64,000 nucleotides of DNA from Vesta saturnalis. Taxonomy: Eukaryota; Arthropoda; Insecta; Coleoptera; Lampyridae. The notes below the pieces were generated by a model that did not search any database, was not told the DNA's origin, and was given only the letters and a program-made list of their open reading frames with translations. Position numbers and translations under genes: made by a program. The stretch covers positions 992,001-1,056,000 of the forward strand of contig JARFJB010001947.1 in the NCBI GenBank assembly GCA_036346205.1, read 5' to 3'. Every line of letters starts with the position of its first letter. Position 1 is the stretch's first letter. Shown here in pieces: positions 24,068-35,014 of the stretch.

Positions 24068-25450
24068 TCGGATAAGGTGTCCGCTATGAAATTTATATTT
24101 CCAGGGATGTACGCCACTGTATAATTATAATCCGCTAAAGCATTGACTAAAATCAATCAACGGCTAAAGCCATTCTGATTTTGTTGAGTCGACTATTTTC
24201 ATCGTTTGCTGACCTTGAGTAAGCATATTGTAGAGCACGATGATCAGAATAAATGTTTGTTGTATATATTGGATGAAATTGTTGAATTGCAAAATGAATT
24301 GCTATCAATTCGCGTTAAACCACAGGAGGTTTTTGTTCTGCCGATGTTATTGACCTACTTGCACATTCGACACGTAAGTGAATTCCATCATATTCTTGAT
24401 TTAGGGATGCCCCAACAGATTTTGCACTGGCATCAGAATAAATGACGAAATCATGATCAAAATCAGGATATATTAAAATAGGTTCACCCAACATCCTTGA
24501 ATTGTTCAAACGACTTGTCACAATCTTTATCCCCACAAAATGTTCCATTATTCTTCAAGATTTTACGAAATGGTTCGATGATTTCATTATAATTTAAGAT
24601 AAATTTTCGAAAATAGTTACAAAACTCTATAAAAGGTGCGACTTGTTTGCAGTTTTGAGGGTTTGGATAATTTCTTATTACGAGATGTTTGTCTTTATCT
24701 GGCATAATTCGATCTTCGCTTAATGTATGTCCAAGAAACGAGACTTCTTTTAAGAAAACTTTACACGTTTTTGGATTTAATTTGACGTTAAACTTTTTCA
24801 ATATTTCAAAAACTTGTTCTAAATTCTTCAGAGCATCGTTTACACGTTTTCCTGTGCAAAAAGTATCATCAAAATAGAAATATGTGTGAGGTACGCCACT
24901 TAAAGCGATGTTGAACATTCGTTGAAAATGTGCTGGACAGTTTGTTAAACCAAAAGGACTCGACAAAATTGAAATTGTCCTTTCGACGTCGAAAAACTTG
25001 TGACTTCACGAGATTCTTTTTCGAGTTCAATTTGATGGTAACCATTAGCATAGTCAAGAACAGAAAAATATTTACATTTTCCAAGATTACTGAGTACTTC
25101 CGATAATTTCAGAATTGGAATTTTTTTAGTGATGATATTTTTGTTAACGTTTCTGAAGTCTACGTGCATTATCCAAGTTGCTTTCCCGTCAGTTGATCGT
25201 TTCGGAACTAAAAGTAATGGCGAATTATACGGACTAAAAGATTCTTCTATAACACCATTTTTAACAAGAATGTCTACTTGTTGATCCATTTCGTTTCTTA
25301 GATTATATATGGAATTTTTTGTGTGTACAGGCTCATTACTTTCCATTCTTATCTTACGTTTGCATAAATTATTGCATATTAATTTATCCCCTTCCAGATT
25401 AAAAACGTCGGAATACTTCGTACATGAATTTTTCAACAGCTCTTTCACGT
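24068..25450 (-). pseudogene. Reverse transcriptase and RNase H of the mdg1-like element
   Basis: The RT starts in the frame from 25448. GVIEESFSPYNSPLLLVPK is motif 1, then VDFRNVNKN, then LDYANGYHQIELE (catalytic Asp of motif A), GQFQFCRV, and after a frame change PFGLTNCPAHFQRMF and YFYFDDTF, where the two Asp of motif C are kept. SFLGHTLSEDRIMPD and FCNYFRKFI follow. RNase H reads FVIYSDASAKSVGASL (catalytic Asp), ECASRSITSAEQ, then after a stop ELIAIHFAIQQFHPIY, IYSDHRALQYAYSR and YIPGNINFIADTLS. At least three frame breaks make it inactive. Confidence 0.85.
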
Positions 25451-25699
25451 AATCAGGTGTCTCACTTAAATTTGATTCAGTAAATAATTTATTTACTCGA
25501 TTTTGTCAGCTAATGAGTGTGTATTATAAATAAAATAGTTTTATAAATTCTGTAATATAATATTGTTAACTAACACTTTCCGTATTTACATTAAGTATTT
25601 GAACGTATGGAGCACTTGAGCAAATAATACTTGGGCCAACAAACACACCCGGTTCCAATTCTTGTCTGTCAATTACTTTATCCGATTTATCATTCTAAA

Positions 25700-26110
25700 A
25701 CAATGAATCAATTCTCTTCAAAACTTCGCATCTTGGAGGTATGATAATTTTTGATTTAGAACATTTTTATAAATTGGAATTCCCATTACATTTTCACCCA
25801 CTTTTAGTTTCCATTCACTATAATCGATAGAGCATGGAAATTTCTTGAGAAAATCTCTACAAAGAATTCCATCGCTTGCTAGAGGAAATGATCAGCTGAC
25901 GATGTGGAATTTGTGAGAAATTTCAATTTCATTTCAAACACCTAGTATGCGTTGTTCCAATGGACTGAATTGATTGTTCACTTATACCTCGAATATTACT
26001 TAGATTTCCAAAATCTACAATCTGTATTCACGTGTGTTCTTTTAATCAAATAAACGTCTGCTCCCGAATCAATAATGAGTGTTTGGTCTCTATCACCACT
26101 CATACGAGTT
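25700..26110 (-). pseudogene. Retropepsin-type protease fragment
   Basis: The minus strand reads LIIDSGADVYLIK near 26075-26040, the DSGA catalytic motif of a retroviral-type aspartic protease. Further on are RGISEQSIQSIGTTHTR and DGILCRDFLKKF, matching the mdg1-lineage protease region (GIIGRDFL). Stops and a frame change near 25930 break it. The protease would process Gag-Pol. Confidence 0.7.
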
Positions 26111-26189
26111 TTTACAATTATAAAGTTACTTGATGCTAAGTCCAAGTTGAAACATCTTAATTCCTTCCACCCAGTGGACCAATTTGAGA

Positions 26190-26700
26190 GGGGTTTGACC
26201 AGTTTTCCATGGTGGAGGATCTTGAGGTTGTTGATCCTGAACGTTGTAGGCATTACGCTGACCAGAATTTTGATTTGGTCGTTGTTAATTAGAGTTCCCT
26301 TGATCCCAATTTCCACGCTGTTCTCGATAATTACGTGAACGAAAAGAGTTATTATTATTATAAGCATTGTTATGATTGTTATTATTGTTGTAATTTTGAG
26401 TGTTGTTTGCACAACCACTAAAATGCCCACGATTGCGCCTGTTTGATGAGTTATTTCGACCTCTAAAGCTGTTTTGATGATAAAATTTTCCTCTGTTCGA
26501 AATGCTGAGAACATTTGGTGTCGATTTTTCAGCAGACAACTTACGAATGTTTTTAATAAGCTGATCAGTTGTTGTGAATTCAGACAATTCGAAAAAAATT
26601 TTGCTCGCTCTTCTGGCACATTTTCTATAACAGCCTTAACAGTGTTACGGTATAAACTGGCAGTAATACGAGGTAACAGATAAACTTGGCTTTCGCACGA
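26190..26700 (-). pseudogene. Gag C-terminal region, Asn/Arg/Gly-rich
   Basis: Minus strand: RNTVKAVIENVPEERAKFF, then in the next frame TTTDQLIKNIRKLSAEKS, then RGRNNSSNRRNRGHFSG and a run of asparagines with SFRSRNYREQRGNW. This is the RNA-binding, RG/N-rich tail seen in mdg1-like Gag proteins in place of or beside zinc knuckles. One frameshift lies near 26590. The N-terminal Gag is not contiguous; its likely continuation is at 47.1-47.9 kb. Confidence 0.6.
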
Positions 26701-26759
26701 CTAACCAATGGTAGGGTGTGAGTAAGATGTTAATTAATTTGTACACCGAAGCATAGTGT

Positions 26760-27770
26760 ACCAGACATAAGTCAGAATAGGGGTAGAAATCGTCATAAAA
26801 CCGGAAACGGGCGCCAGGATATCTGAAATGTCACAATAGGGGATGAAATGCCTAATTAGGATAGTTCACAGCTCGCTCAAAATACCCAAATAACTTGCTT
26901 ACCTATACGTAATATCCACAGGCGCCCAGGACCAGCAAATCTTTCGCCAACCAAATAGGCTTCAAAACCAATATTTTCACATTTAAATAAAATAGTAGCT
27001 TGCCGCAAAAAAAATCAACCACTTTTGTGATAAACAAACACTAATCCCTTGTCACGTGACGTTAATCCAAAATCTCAATGTGTAAAATAATTTCACCTCG
27101 CCAAACAAAACTATAGTAATATAATAATAAAAAAGAAAACGCTTTAAGTGTATACACAATCGTTTGAAATCGAATTCCTCGAATTACGTTTGATTATACT
27201 CAATTCCTAAACAAAACAAGAAAGAAAAATGCAAAATTCGTCGGCCTCTAAATGTATGTTAAAGTTAAATCAGCCTTTGAAAACTTTCGGCCGTGTTTGT
27301 TTCATTCAAACGAGACTCGCTATAGTTACGTTAACTTAATGAGAAAATTAAGCAAAAACATGAAAATTGCTTGTCCTTCGACGTGGGTAACTACAGGTTC
27401 ACAAAACAAAAATAACACAATCCCAATAACCTAAATCAATATAATGTACACAAAATGAATAATAATACAAGAACAGAAGAAATTCGGAGACAATGTAAAT
27501 GTAGAAAAAAAAACGGCATTAAACAACTTACTTAAATATGGCTGGTCCTCTAGCTAGAGTGTGCAACAAATCTCCTTCTAATAGACCTATTCTAATTTCA
27601 ATATAAACGTTTGTCAATTATGTATAACATTAAAAAAATACTCTTCAAATAAATTTGTCTAGTTCTTTGCATGAAAGCAGTGGCCATCACAATCATAAAG
27701 CGATACAAAAAACACCCAAAATTTTATTTAAATTTCATCAATCACCGCATCGAAGAAAAACATAAAAGTT
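26760..27770. other. No gene seen; left flank of the nested block
   Basis: AT-rich DNA without recognisable coding or repeats. The left edge of whatever split the mdg1-like element must lie within or near this stretch, but I could not identify a target duplication. Confidence 0.4.
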
Positions 27771-28072
27771 ACAGTAGTGATTAGGGGCCGTTTTTGGACC
27801 AGTTCAAGGTCACTTGCCCTCTGGTGGTGAGAAATGAATGCTTTTGTAGCTCTTTCAAGGTCAAACTATTGGCGGGAATTTTAAATTTGTAGAGCGCGTT
27901 AAGGTCAAAATTTAAAGCTAAAAATAGAAATTGCAAGGTCATCATCATGATCATACTACAATTCTCAGCATTCCAAGAATAGAGTTTTCAAGGTCAAAGA
28001 GTAATGACCTGCGGGGTATCATATAACATTCATTAGAAATATAAAAATATAAGCAGTTCGTGGAAACAAGAA
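27771..28072 (+). repeat. 300-bp repeat with TCAAGGTCA motif array (inverted partner at 45.7 kb)
   Basis: This segment is repeated in inverse orientation at 45659-45955 with frequent substitutions (shared blocks include CCACCAGAGGGC-type, CGGGAAATTTAAATTTG-type and CGTGGAAACAAGAA). It holds TCAAGGTCA at 27804, 27855 and 27988, TAAGGTCA at 27900, GCAAGGTCA at 27933 and inverse TGACCT at 28005. It lies just upstream of the 28106 ORF and may be its promoter or an element end. Confidence 0.75.
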
Positions 28073-28105
28073 AACCAAAGCATCTATTGAACACCCTTTA
28101 AAGAT

Positions 28106-28375
28106 ATGTGTGACCTCGAGATATCGAGAAAGTATAAAGGGATAAATGTGACAGCAATAAATACTAAGTACGGTGAACGTATAGTAATGCAAATAGATGA
28201 TTTTAAATGTGTATTACCTCAACGCTTTTATGAATATTTCAAAGAAGAAACGAGAATTGAAGAATTTAAAACGCTACTAAACAAGAGGGACGTGTTCATA
28301 AGCAGTTTGCGTGCTGCTGGGAAAACAATAAAACATAACATTTTGTTTTTAACAGTAGTACCCTACCATAAGTAG
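28106..28375 (+). CDS. Small ORF of unknown function, 89 codons
   Basis: Complete ORF with ATG and TAG. It starts MCDLEISRKYKGINVTAI and contains NTKYGERIVMQIDD and CVLPQRFYEYF, ending in a basic/aliphatic tail. The TKYGERI...D...LPQRF pattern recalls, from memory, a recurrent small insect protein that could adopt an OB-like beta fold. I cannot confirm this and assign no function. It follows the motif-rich 300-bp repeat by 34 bp, so that repeat probably carries its promoter. The ORF is uninterrupted, in contrast to nearly everything around it, which hints at recent insertion or use. Confidence 0.45.
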   Translation: MCDLEISRKYKGINVTAINTKYGERIVMQIDDFKCVLPQRFYEYFKEETRIEEFKTLLNKRDVFISSLRAAGKTIKHNILFLTVVPYHK

Positions 28376-28449
28376 CTTACGCATGTTTTAACTAGAATCA
28401 TTTCTTAAACAGTGTTTAGTCATAGTGAAATTGCGACCAAGTAAAGTCG

Positions 28450-28450
<1 letters not shown>

Positions 28451-28501
<51 letters not shown>
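28451..28501. repeat. (TA)n tract at the LINE 3' end
   Basis: Fifty bp of TA repeats adjoin the 3' end of the minus-strand LINE. It could be the LINE's tail or a pre-existing target. Confidence 0.9.
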
Positions 28502-28503
<2 letters not shown>

Positions 28504-28613
28504 TAGTGTTTAAGTGTTTGGGATTGTGTATAATGGGTTTGAGGTTGGATGGAAAGTCCATTTTCGTAGCGGTGATCGTCATCTCGTTTCCTTGAGGATT
28601 TGATTGAGTTTCT

Positions 28614-29045
28614 TTATCTTAGGATGTAGGGAGTGTTGTCGAGGAGCTCTTCGATCTCCTCTGGTAGGTTGTTTGTTCTTTGGAGTAGGAGTGCAGGGAG
28701 GTGTTTGAATTTGGTTCTGGGTATTCGTGGTAGTCTGGGTTTGTTGGAAAATGGGATTGAAAGTATTTGTTTGGTTGGTATTGTCTCTCCGTTAGTTCTG
28801 CGTTGTGCGTATTTGGTTTGTAACGTTATTAGTCTGTCGGTTATTGGTTGGATGTTGGCGTGTTGTATGGTTAGTTCGTTGGGATGTCTGTAGTGTAGTC
28901 TGTGTATGGCTCTTAGTATGGTTCTTTCGCACGCGGCTAGGGATTGTAATTGGTTCGTCTTAAGGCTTGCGTATAGTGGAGCGCGGTAGTCAACTAACGG
29001 TCGAATGTAGGTTTTGTATGTGTTAGAGGGTTTTTGGGGTGACAA
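28614..29045 (-). pseudogene. LINE post-RT C-terminal fragment
   Basis: A 143-codon open frame with YKTYIRPLVDYRAPLYAS and LQSLAACERTILRAIHRLHY, the conserved block after the RT domain in jockey-like ORF2 proteins. It then has a basic tail ending EEIEELLDNTPYILR. It is shifted in frame relative to the RT fragment. Confidence 0.75.
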
Positions 29046-29272
29046 CCTCTGACGTTTCCTCGCAGCAATTTAAATAATGATGCACGATTGCGTATCTTAT
29101 TGAGAATGCCGCTAGCGTCGGGTTGCCAATGTAAGGTCCTAGGTACTTGATTGTGTCCTGTAGTTGGAGCGTAAGGTCAAGTTAATGTTGTTAGAGTTTT
29201 GTTTGTCACGGGTGGGTAGTTTGGGGTGTTTGAACAGTATTGTTTGTGTTTTTTCGGATTCATTGTCAATCT

Positions 29273-29893
29273 TCACCGGTTGGCCCAGTTGGAGAAGTGG
29301 GTAAGTTGTTGGATCATTAGTTTGTTTGCCCCATCACTGCTCCTACTGGTTGCCCAGAGAGCAGTGTCGTCGGTAAATTTGGTGACTGTTAAGTTCGGAG
29401 TGGTACTTTGGGGAATGTCGTGAGCGTAGATGGTGTATATGATGGGTGCCAAAGCCGATCCTTGCGGAACTCCGGCAGTTGAGTGAAACGTTTGGGAACT
29501 TGAGGAGCTTACTCGTACCTTCACACATCTGCCTGTCAGATATGAGAGGAGTCGGACAAATGTTGTCGGGAAGCCTAGCTGTCGTAATTTGTATACTAGT
29601 CCTGCGTGCCAGACGTTTTCCACTGTTTGTTTGATGTCTATGAAGACTGGGAGGCAACAGCCCCCGTGATTTAGGGCTTTTGAGGATTCGGTGTATAGTT
29701 TTACTAGAGGGTCTTGGCAGGAGCGGTTTGGCCTGAAGCCGAACTGGCTGTTTGGGATGAGCTCGTTGGCTTCGAGATGATCTCTTAGCCTTCGGGATAG
29801 TATTGTTTTAAGACATTTGCCCATACAACTTAAGAGGGAGATAGGTCTGTAGGATGAAGGATGGGATGGGTTGGATCCAGGTTTAGGTATCAT
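29273..29893 (-). pseudogene. LINE reverse transcriptase fragment
   Basis: A 206-codon open frame with NPSHPSSYRPISLLSCMGK (motif 1), FGFRPNRSCQDPL, FIDIKQTVENVWHAGL (motif A, catalytic Asp kept, the usual KAFD replaced), STAGVPQGSALAPIIYTIY (motif B) and KFTDDTALWA (motif C, both Asp kept). It is part of ORF2 of a jockey-like LINE that copies RNA at a nicked target. Upstream coding (ASGQDGLNRQIL and FPTEWKSAS near 29.9-30.0 kb) is in other frames, so frameshifts have killed it. Confidence 0.85.
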
Positions 29894-30625
29894 GACGGTT
29901 GAAGCGGACTTCCATTCCGTCGGGAAATAGGATAGGGCAAGGCGTCTGTTGTATATTTGGGCTAACTGTCTTATGGCATTGTTGGGGAAGGTTTTTGAGG
30001 ATCTGGCGGTTAAGTCCGTCTTGGCCTGAGGCGGAATTTTTCCCTTGTTTAAAGGTTTGTAGGATTTGGTCGGGTGAGATGGGCTAAGGAAGGGGCCGTT
30101 GTCGGTTAAAACCTGTGGTCTCTGGTTGTGGTTCTGGCTTTGGAATCCCTCAAGGTTTTGCTCGAGCCGAGCTTTGAAATCGTTATCAAACGATGGATCG
30201 TCGGGGATAGTTAATACGGCCTGCAGGTGAAGGCCAAACAGGTCGGCCTTCTCCTGGTCTGAAACTGCGAGGGTACTTTGAGGGTTGACTAGGTGACATT
30301 GTTACGTTTTAAACTACCACATAAACACACATTCAAAATATAAATTATAATTTTAAATAGTTAGTAGCATCATCTTATGGATGTAACGATCCAGAATTTG
30401 GGTAAGATAAATTAATTATTATTTGTATAAAAATTATTAAGATAATGTTTTAATAATAATTCATTATATTCCAGTTCCAAATAAATGTAAATAATCAGCA
30501 CTTTTGCGTGCGCACCGGTACCCCATTTTCACGATGTGCAGAAACGTTGCGACATTTCCTACCAAAAACCCCACTCATTCGCAAGGTTTATAAGCGAAAA
30601 CTTTAACATTTCCTTGGGATTGTGT

Positions 30626-31000
30626 TGTAGAACGCTTCTCTACAAACACTCTCTCTCCTGCCTGCCTGTTTTGTAATAATTTATTATTACACCTGAACTT
30701 CTATTTGTAGAACGCTTCTCTGCAAATACTCTCCTGCCTGCCTGTTTGTAATAATTTATTTATTACACCTGAAATTCTCAATTCGAGAACATAACCGCCT
30801 GAACATCTCTTAAAGCAATAAATAGAAAACTTCTATTTGTAGAACGCTTCTCTGCAAATACTCTCCTGCCTGCCTGTTTGTAATAATTTAGTATTACACC
30901 TGAAAATTATATTTGTAGAACGCTTCTCTGCAAATACACTCTCCTGCCTGCCTGTTTGTAATAATTTATTATTACACCTGAAATTCTCTATTCGAGAACA
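30626..31000. repeat. Four ~80-bp repeats inside the inserted LTR
   Basis: Each unit has TTGTAGAACGCTTCTCTRCAAA, then CTCTCCTGCCTGCCTGTTT, then GTAATAATTTA and TTACACCTGAA. ATTTGTAGA and TCTGCAAAT can pair as a short stem. Two units are followed by an extra segment (ATTCGAGAACATAACCGCC). Confidence 0.85.
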
Positions 31001-31317
31001 TAACCGCCTGAACCGCTCTTCAAGCAATTTCAATTAAATTTAAATAGAATTCAAATACTCCGAAGTATAACCGATTTTTATGAAAATAGTTGTAATACCT
31101 AGAAATTCCTATTAACCAACCATCCTTACGAAAGTAATTGACGTCAAAGAGGTTTTGCGTATTGTAGTGATCCCAGGTAGATTGACTGGTTTAGCACCGG
31201 CGATCACCCGGATTATTACAGGGTTTCTTCTAGTAAATGGGGCTCTAAGCAACGTCTGGTTTCCCACAACACGCGCTGTAACCTCAGAAAACGACCAATT
31301 ACCAATTTCATCCTGAA

Positions 31318-31690
31318 ACCCCCTGTATAAAGTTCTATATATTCACAGTGTCCGTTATAACTTTGAATAAATAGGATCTCTAAGATTCGTTAATTTAGAC
31401 TATTGAGCCCGCTGGCTTGGCTATTAACGATATCCTAAACAAATCCCATCCTGAATCCCCCTGTATAATAGTTCTATATATTCACAGTGTCCGTTATAAC
31501 TTTGAATAAATAGGATCTCTAAGATTCGTTAATTTAGACTATTAAGCCCATTGGCTTGGCTATTAACGCAATTATAAATAAACAACCAATATATCCTGAA
31601 CCTCCTGTATATAATTCTATATATTCGAAGCGTCCGTTACAGCTTTGAATAAATAGAATCACTAGAATTTGTTGATTTAGCTCGAGCTCC
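31318..31690. repeat. Three ~135-bp repeats inside the inserted LTR
   Basis: Units share CTGTATAAAGTTCTATATAT-like sequence, TTCACAGTGTCCGTTATAAC, TTGAATAAATAGGATCTCTA and a GGCTTGGCTATTAACG end. The third is more diverged. Confidence 0.85.
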
Positions 31691-34600
31691 CTGCTTGGCT
31701 ATCAACACTTATAATTTACTCCCCCTGTATATCACAAAAATACACCTGAATATTAAATCCACATTGTTACCGAAAAACCAACCTGAATTGTGTAAAATAT
31801 TACATTAATACAACTAAAAGTAAATTTTACGTTTTACTTCAAAAGTAAAAGAATTTCTATTTCACAATAAGAAATCCATTACATTAATTAGAATAAAGCA
31901 ATTTATTCTGCTTTAACAATTAAAACTTTAAGATAGATATTCTTAAAGAAAATAAAAAGGGAAAACCCAATTTCGCAAATACGTATTCACATTTGATTAG
32001 TGTAAAGAATCATCCTCTTTATACCAATAAAGCGAAGGTCGCTTTACCTTGTAAAGTAGTGAATGAACTCTTATCAATATTTTCAACAACACCTGTTTGA
32101 AAATATTCCTGTATCACATAAACATTTCCAACCGTAAATTGCGAATTCCAAAACATTGAATAACCCCTTGTACCTATTAAATTGTATATAGTATTTCTAG
32201 TTAATTAGAATTAGTATTTCTCTTAGACCGTGTGTACAAACCCCAAAAATTAAACACATAACACCCAACCGTTGCCTAACACGAATTTGTATTAACACAA
32301 ATCGTGTAAATACCAAAACCCCGTGTAGGTCCTGCTATTTTCTTTAACCTGTTCCGTATTGCAAAACGTTACTTAAGAAATATAAGTAATAAAGAGCCAG
32401 TCCCTGATAGAAATTTGAATTACGCTTTAACCTCACTTCAAAAACATTGTCTTTAAGGTAAAAGATAATAAATCAGAATAAACTTACCTGGCAAAAACAC
32501 AGTAATCCTCCTCGAAATTGTACACACACCTTTGTATTATTTTCACCCGAACACCGTATCATTTGTTTAGAAATAAACAAAATCCACCATTAATTTAGTT
32601 GTTTTAAATACTGGATGATAATCGCGGTTGATTTACAGAACTTTTCCCAACCGACCATCGACACACAGGCGACCTCTGTGCCGAAAGTACACAACCCAGA
32701 ATTACCACCTACAGAATCAAGGAAGCCAGGATCACGCTGGTGTACAGTGGGCTGCCACAGACCAGGCGCAATTAAAAAACCGAATTTTTAAGTTACATTA
32801 TTTTTTCACTATTATTTACTTTAAGGACTTTAATTTTATTTTACTAGAATGCTTTTTATTTTTATTATTTTCATGTATTATTATAATTAAGATTTTGTTT
32901 AAATATATGTATTAAACCTGGGTACGGCATTGTTTAATAGTTATATGGGTATAAAAGAAAAATCCACCCCTACCTTCCTGATCTAGCCGAGGTAAACACA
33001 AAATAATTAGTAAGATATCCTTAAAAGAAACCTGCTCTCATCCAGAAAGGGTAATTACATGGAGAAACAAATCATTAAGAAAAATCAGATTTCTACTTCA
33101 ATGAACTATACAGGTTTCTGTAATTAAATAAAGGAATCTGCATCTTTTAACATTCATTCCACCACTTCACAAATTTAATGAAAAATTTTAAATAGTTTTG
33201 GTGACCTTTTTCTTGGTCTTTTCTTCCTTCGTCGGCCATCTTGAGATTTTCTATAAAAATTTTTGTTAACAAGGTGTATTGGGCAATTAACCAGTGAATC
33301 GTTCCCTTTTTTTTATATAAGGGATCAAGTCCTCAATTCATTACACGATTTGGAAGATTACCGTTCAATAATTTGATTAAATTTCAATTCGTGCACTCCT
33401 TAGGAGGATAAAAAAAGAAAGTTAACAATATCCTATATCAGCTTCTATCTCTGAAACCCTTCTAAGAAGGTAAATTTTTTTATGTTATCTGATTTGTTTA
33501 CTGACCGTTTCTCCTACAGGGTTTCTTTTCCTTATCGAGTTTTATTATTAATCGCAAATTGCAATCACAAACTCAATATCGAGTTACAATTTCGGGTGTG
33601 AGCTGGTTATTCCAGAATTGTACGAGCACTCGTTATTGATGGTCATTCAGAGACTTGGAAGACCGGTAGAAGTGTTACCAAGCGCAGCAGTTGTGCAGGT
33701 TAGTGTCGTAATCAGGGAAGTACAATCAGCGCCTTTATTGTGTGTAAGGTCTATTGTCGTGTACATGCTGCAATAAGGAATAAATGTTTACCGATGAATG
33801 GTTGATTCATACTTACATTATCGTCTGAGTACTGCTTTCATTCAATGCAAGCATTATTAGTGGCCGTTTCAATATTTATGAAATTACAAAATTAGAATCC
33901 TTTCGTCGAGAATTATAAGTGTGGAAACTGTTTCTGTCATACCTACATCAAGCTGTGCAACTCAAATTTCACTCAGTTTTAGTAAAGCAAACAAAAAAAA
34001 CACCCAGTGATAAAGCAAAATTTGTAAGCTAAATTAAGATTTCATGCAGTTTAATGAACAAAACAAAGCAGTTAAAACCCTTTCAACCAGCACCGTTTTA
34101 TTATTTTTATTGTAGTCATAATAATAATTGTGGTATAAAACAAAATAAAAGGTTAGCAATGTTGTCTGCAATATAAGATTTAAAAGCAGTGTTGCCGGAT
34201 TGTAATGTTTAATTATTAATTAAAGATCTCGCAAGTTATTTTGCAGAATCGATTATAGTAACGTAAATAAAGCGAGAAGTTGCAGATAGCATCCATTTTA
34301 GTTACAGAAGTCGAGTTGTACGTACAAGGCGGCTGATAAGAGATATATATGTATATATACAACTAATTTATCTTTGTGTATTTTTGTAAAGAATTTTGTA
34401 TCATTTGTAATTGGACTTTAGCGTGAATTGTCCGATTGTTGTAAAAAATTAAATTGGTTTTGGGATTACCGGATCTTGGTGTTTGTGTTTATAAATAAAT
34501 TTAATTGCCTCAATGGTGTTAAATGATTGTTTAATTATCGGTTTAAGCATTTAAGTTCATATACGAGTGCAATCAGTTGCCGATTGACGACAGGTAAGAA

Positions 34601-34895
34601 CGGCTATTGGGATCGTGAGCTTCGATCTTCAGCCCTTGCTGGCTCAAGGGCGGGCGAGTATAATAGTGAGTCAGTGGCGCCCCGATTTTAACATTAATAT
34701 AAAATTTTCCTTATCGAAGAGGACCGCACGCCCTCTCCGACTGCGATCTAGGAGCTAGCGGACAATTCATATCGCCCCACTCTTAGTCTTGTTAAGCCTG
34801 CCTGTCTGTGGTTTGTGTCTCTTGTAGACAATACTGTACTGCCTTTAAATTAGAGTTAATGCTTAGAGGATTAGAAATAAAAATACGTAAAAATT

Positions 34896-34912
34896 TGGCG
34901 CCCAACGTGGGG
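34896..34912 (+). promoter_or_regulatory. Primer binding site, tRNA-Lys type
   Basis: TGGCGCCCAACGTGGGG follows the 5' LTR directly. It is complementary to the 3' end of insect tRNA-Lys(CTT), the usual primer of many gypsy-type elements. Confidence 0.85.
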
Positions 34913-35014
34913 CCATTGAGTTTTCTCGATTTTCTTTTTTTGGTTTTCTCGTCTGTTCTGATTATCGTCCCTAAATCTCGTTGTGATTAGTTGTCCTTTT
35001 TCTTTTTTTGCGAG

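Larger units (their letters stand above)
21145..26760 (-). mobile_element. 3' half of an mdg1-like Ty3/gypsy retrotransposon
   Basis: Going leftward on the minus strand: gag C-terminus (26.7-26.2 kb), protease (26.1-25.7), RT (25.45-24.5), RNase H (24.55-24.1), integrase N-terminal region and zinc finger (24.07-23.35), integrase core remnant and C-terminal region (22.16-21.64), and an LTR. This is the Ty3/gypsy order. The 5' half (LTR, primer site, gag N-terminus) is not here. It lies in matching orientation at 47.06-49.11 kb with no duplicated domain, so the two blocks probably once formed one element. Confidence 0.75.
28502..30299 (-). mobile_element. Jockey/CR1-like LINE, 3' part, interrupted by the gypsy element
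   Basis: The minus strand encodes an RT with its post-RT region in several frames. A pre-RT segment is readable up to the gypsy LTR at 30300 (EKADLFGLHLQ, PDDPSFDNDFKARLEQN). The base composition is clearly GC-richer than the surroundings. The reading frame appears to continue on the far side of the gypsy element across an ACAT target duplication for a short distance (KPK before CHLVNPQS), so the gypsy element probably inserted into this LINE. Confidence 0.75.
30382..33059. mobile_element. 2.7-kb insertion with TG...CA ends, probably a solo LTR
   Basis: It starts TGTAACGATCC and ends GTAATTACA, flanked by TGGA on both sides (30378-30381 and 33060-33063). The intact 3' LTR has a single TGGA at this site, so this is a clean insertion with a 4-bp target duplication, typical of LTR elements. 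No gag-pol and no internal LTR pair were found. It is rich in internal tandem repeats: four units starting near 30626, 30704, 30836 and 30914, and three near 31318, 31455 and 31601. It is likely a solo long LTR or a non-autonomous derivative. Confidence 0.8.
30300..34891 (+). repeat. 5' LTR of the gypsy element, split by an insertion
   Basis: About 1.9 kb of LTR once the 30382-33059 insertion is excluded. It matches 42588-44470 throughout. A TATA box (TATATAA at 33314-33320) and a strong splice-donor-like CAGGTAAGA (GT at 34594) are present in both LTRs. The exact 3' edge is uncertain by a few bases (ends ACGTAAA or so, before the primer site). Confidence 0.85.

Noticed and set aside
28633..29657. 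Plus-strand and alternative-frame ORFs over the LINE
   Set aside because: Antisense or shifted-frame shadows of the LINE RT, open because that region is GC-richer than its surroundings.
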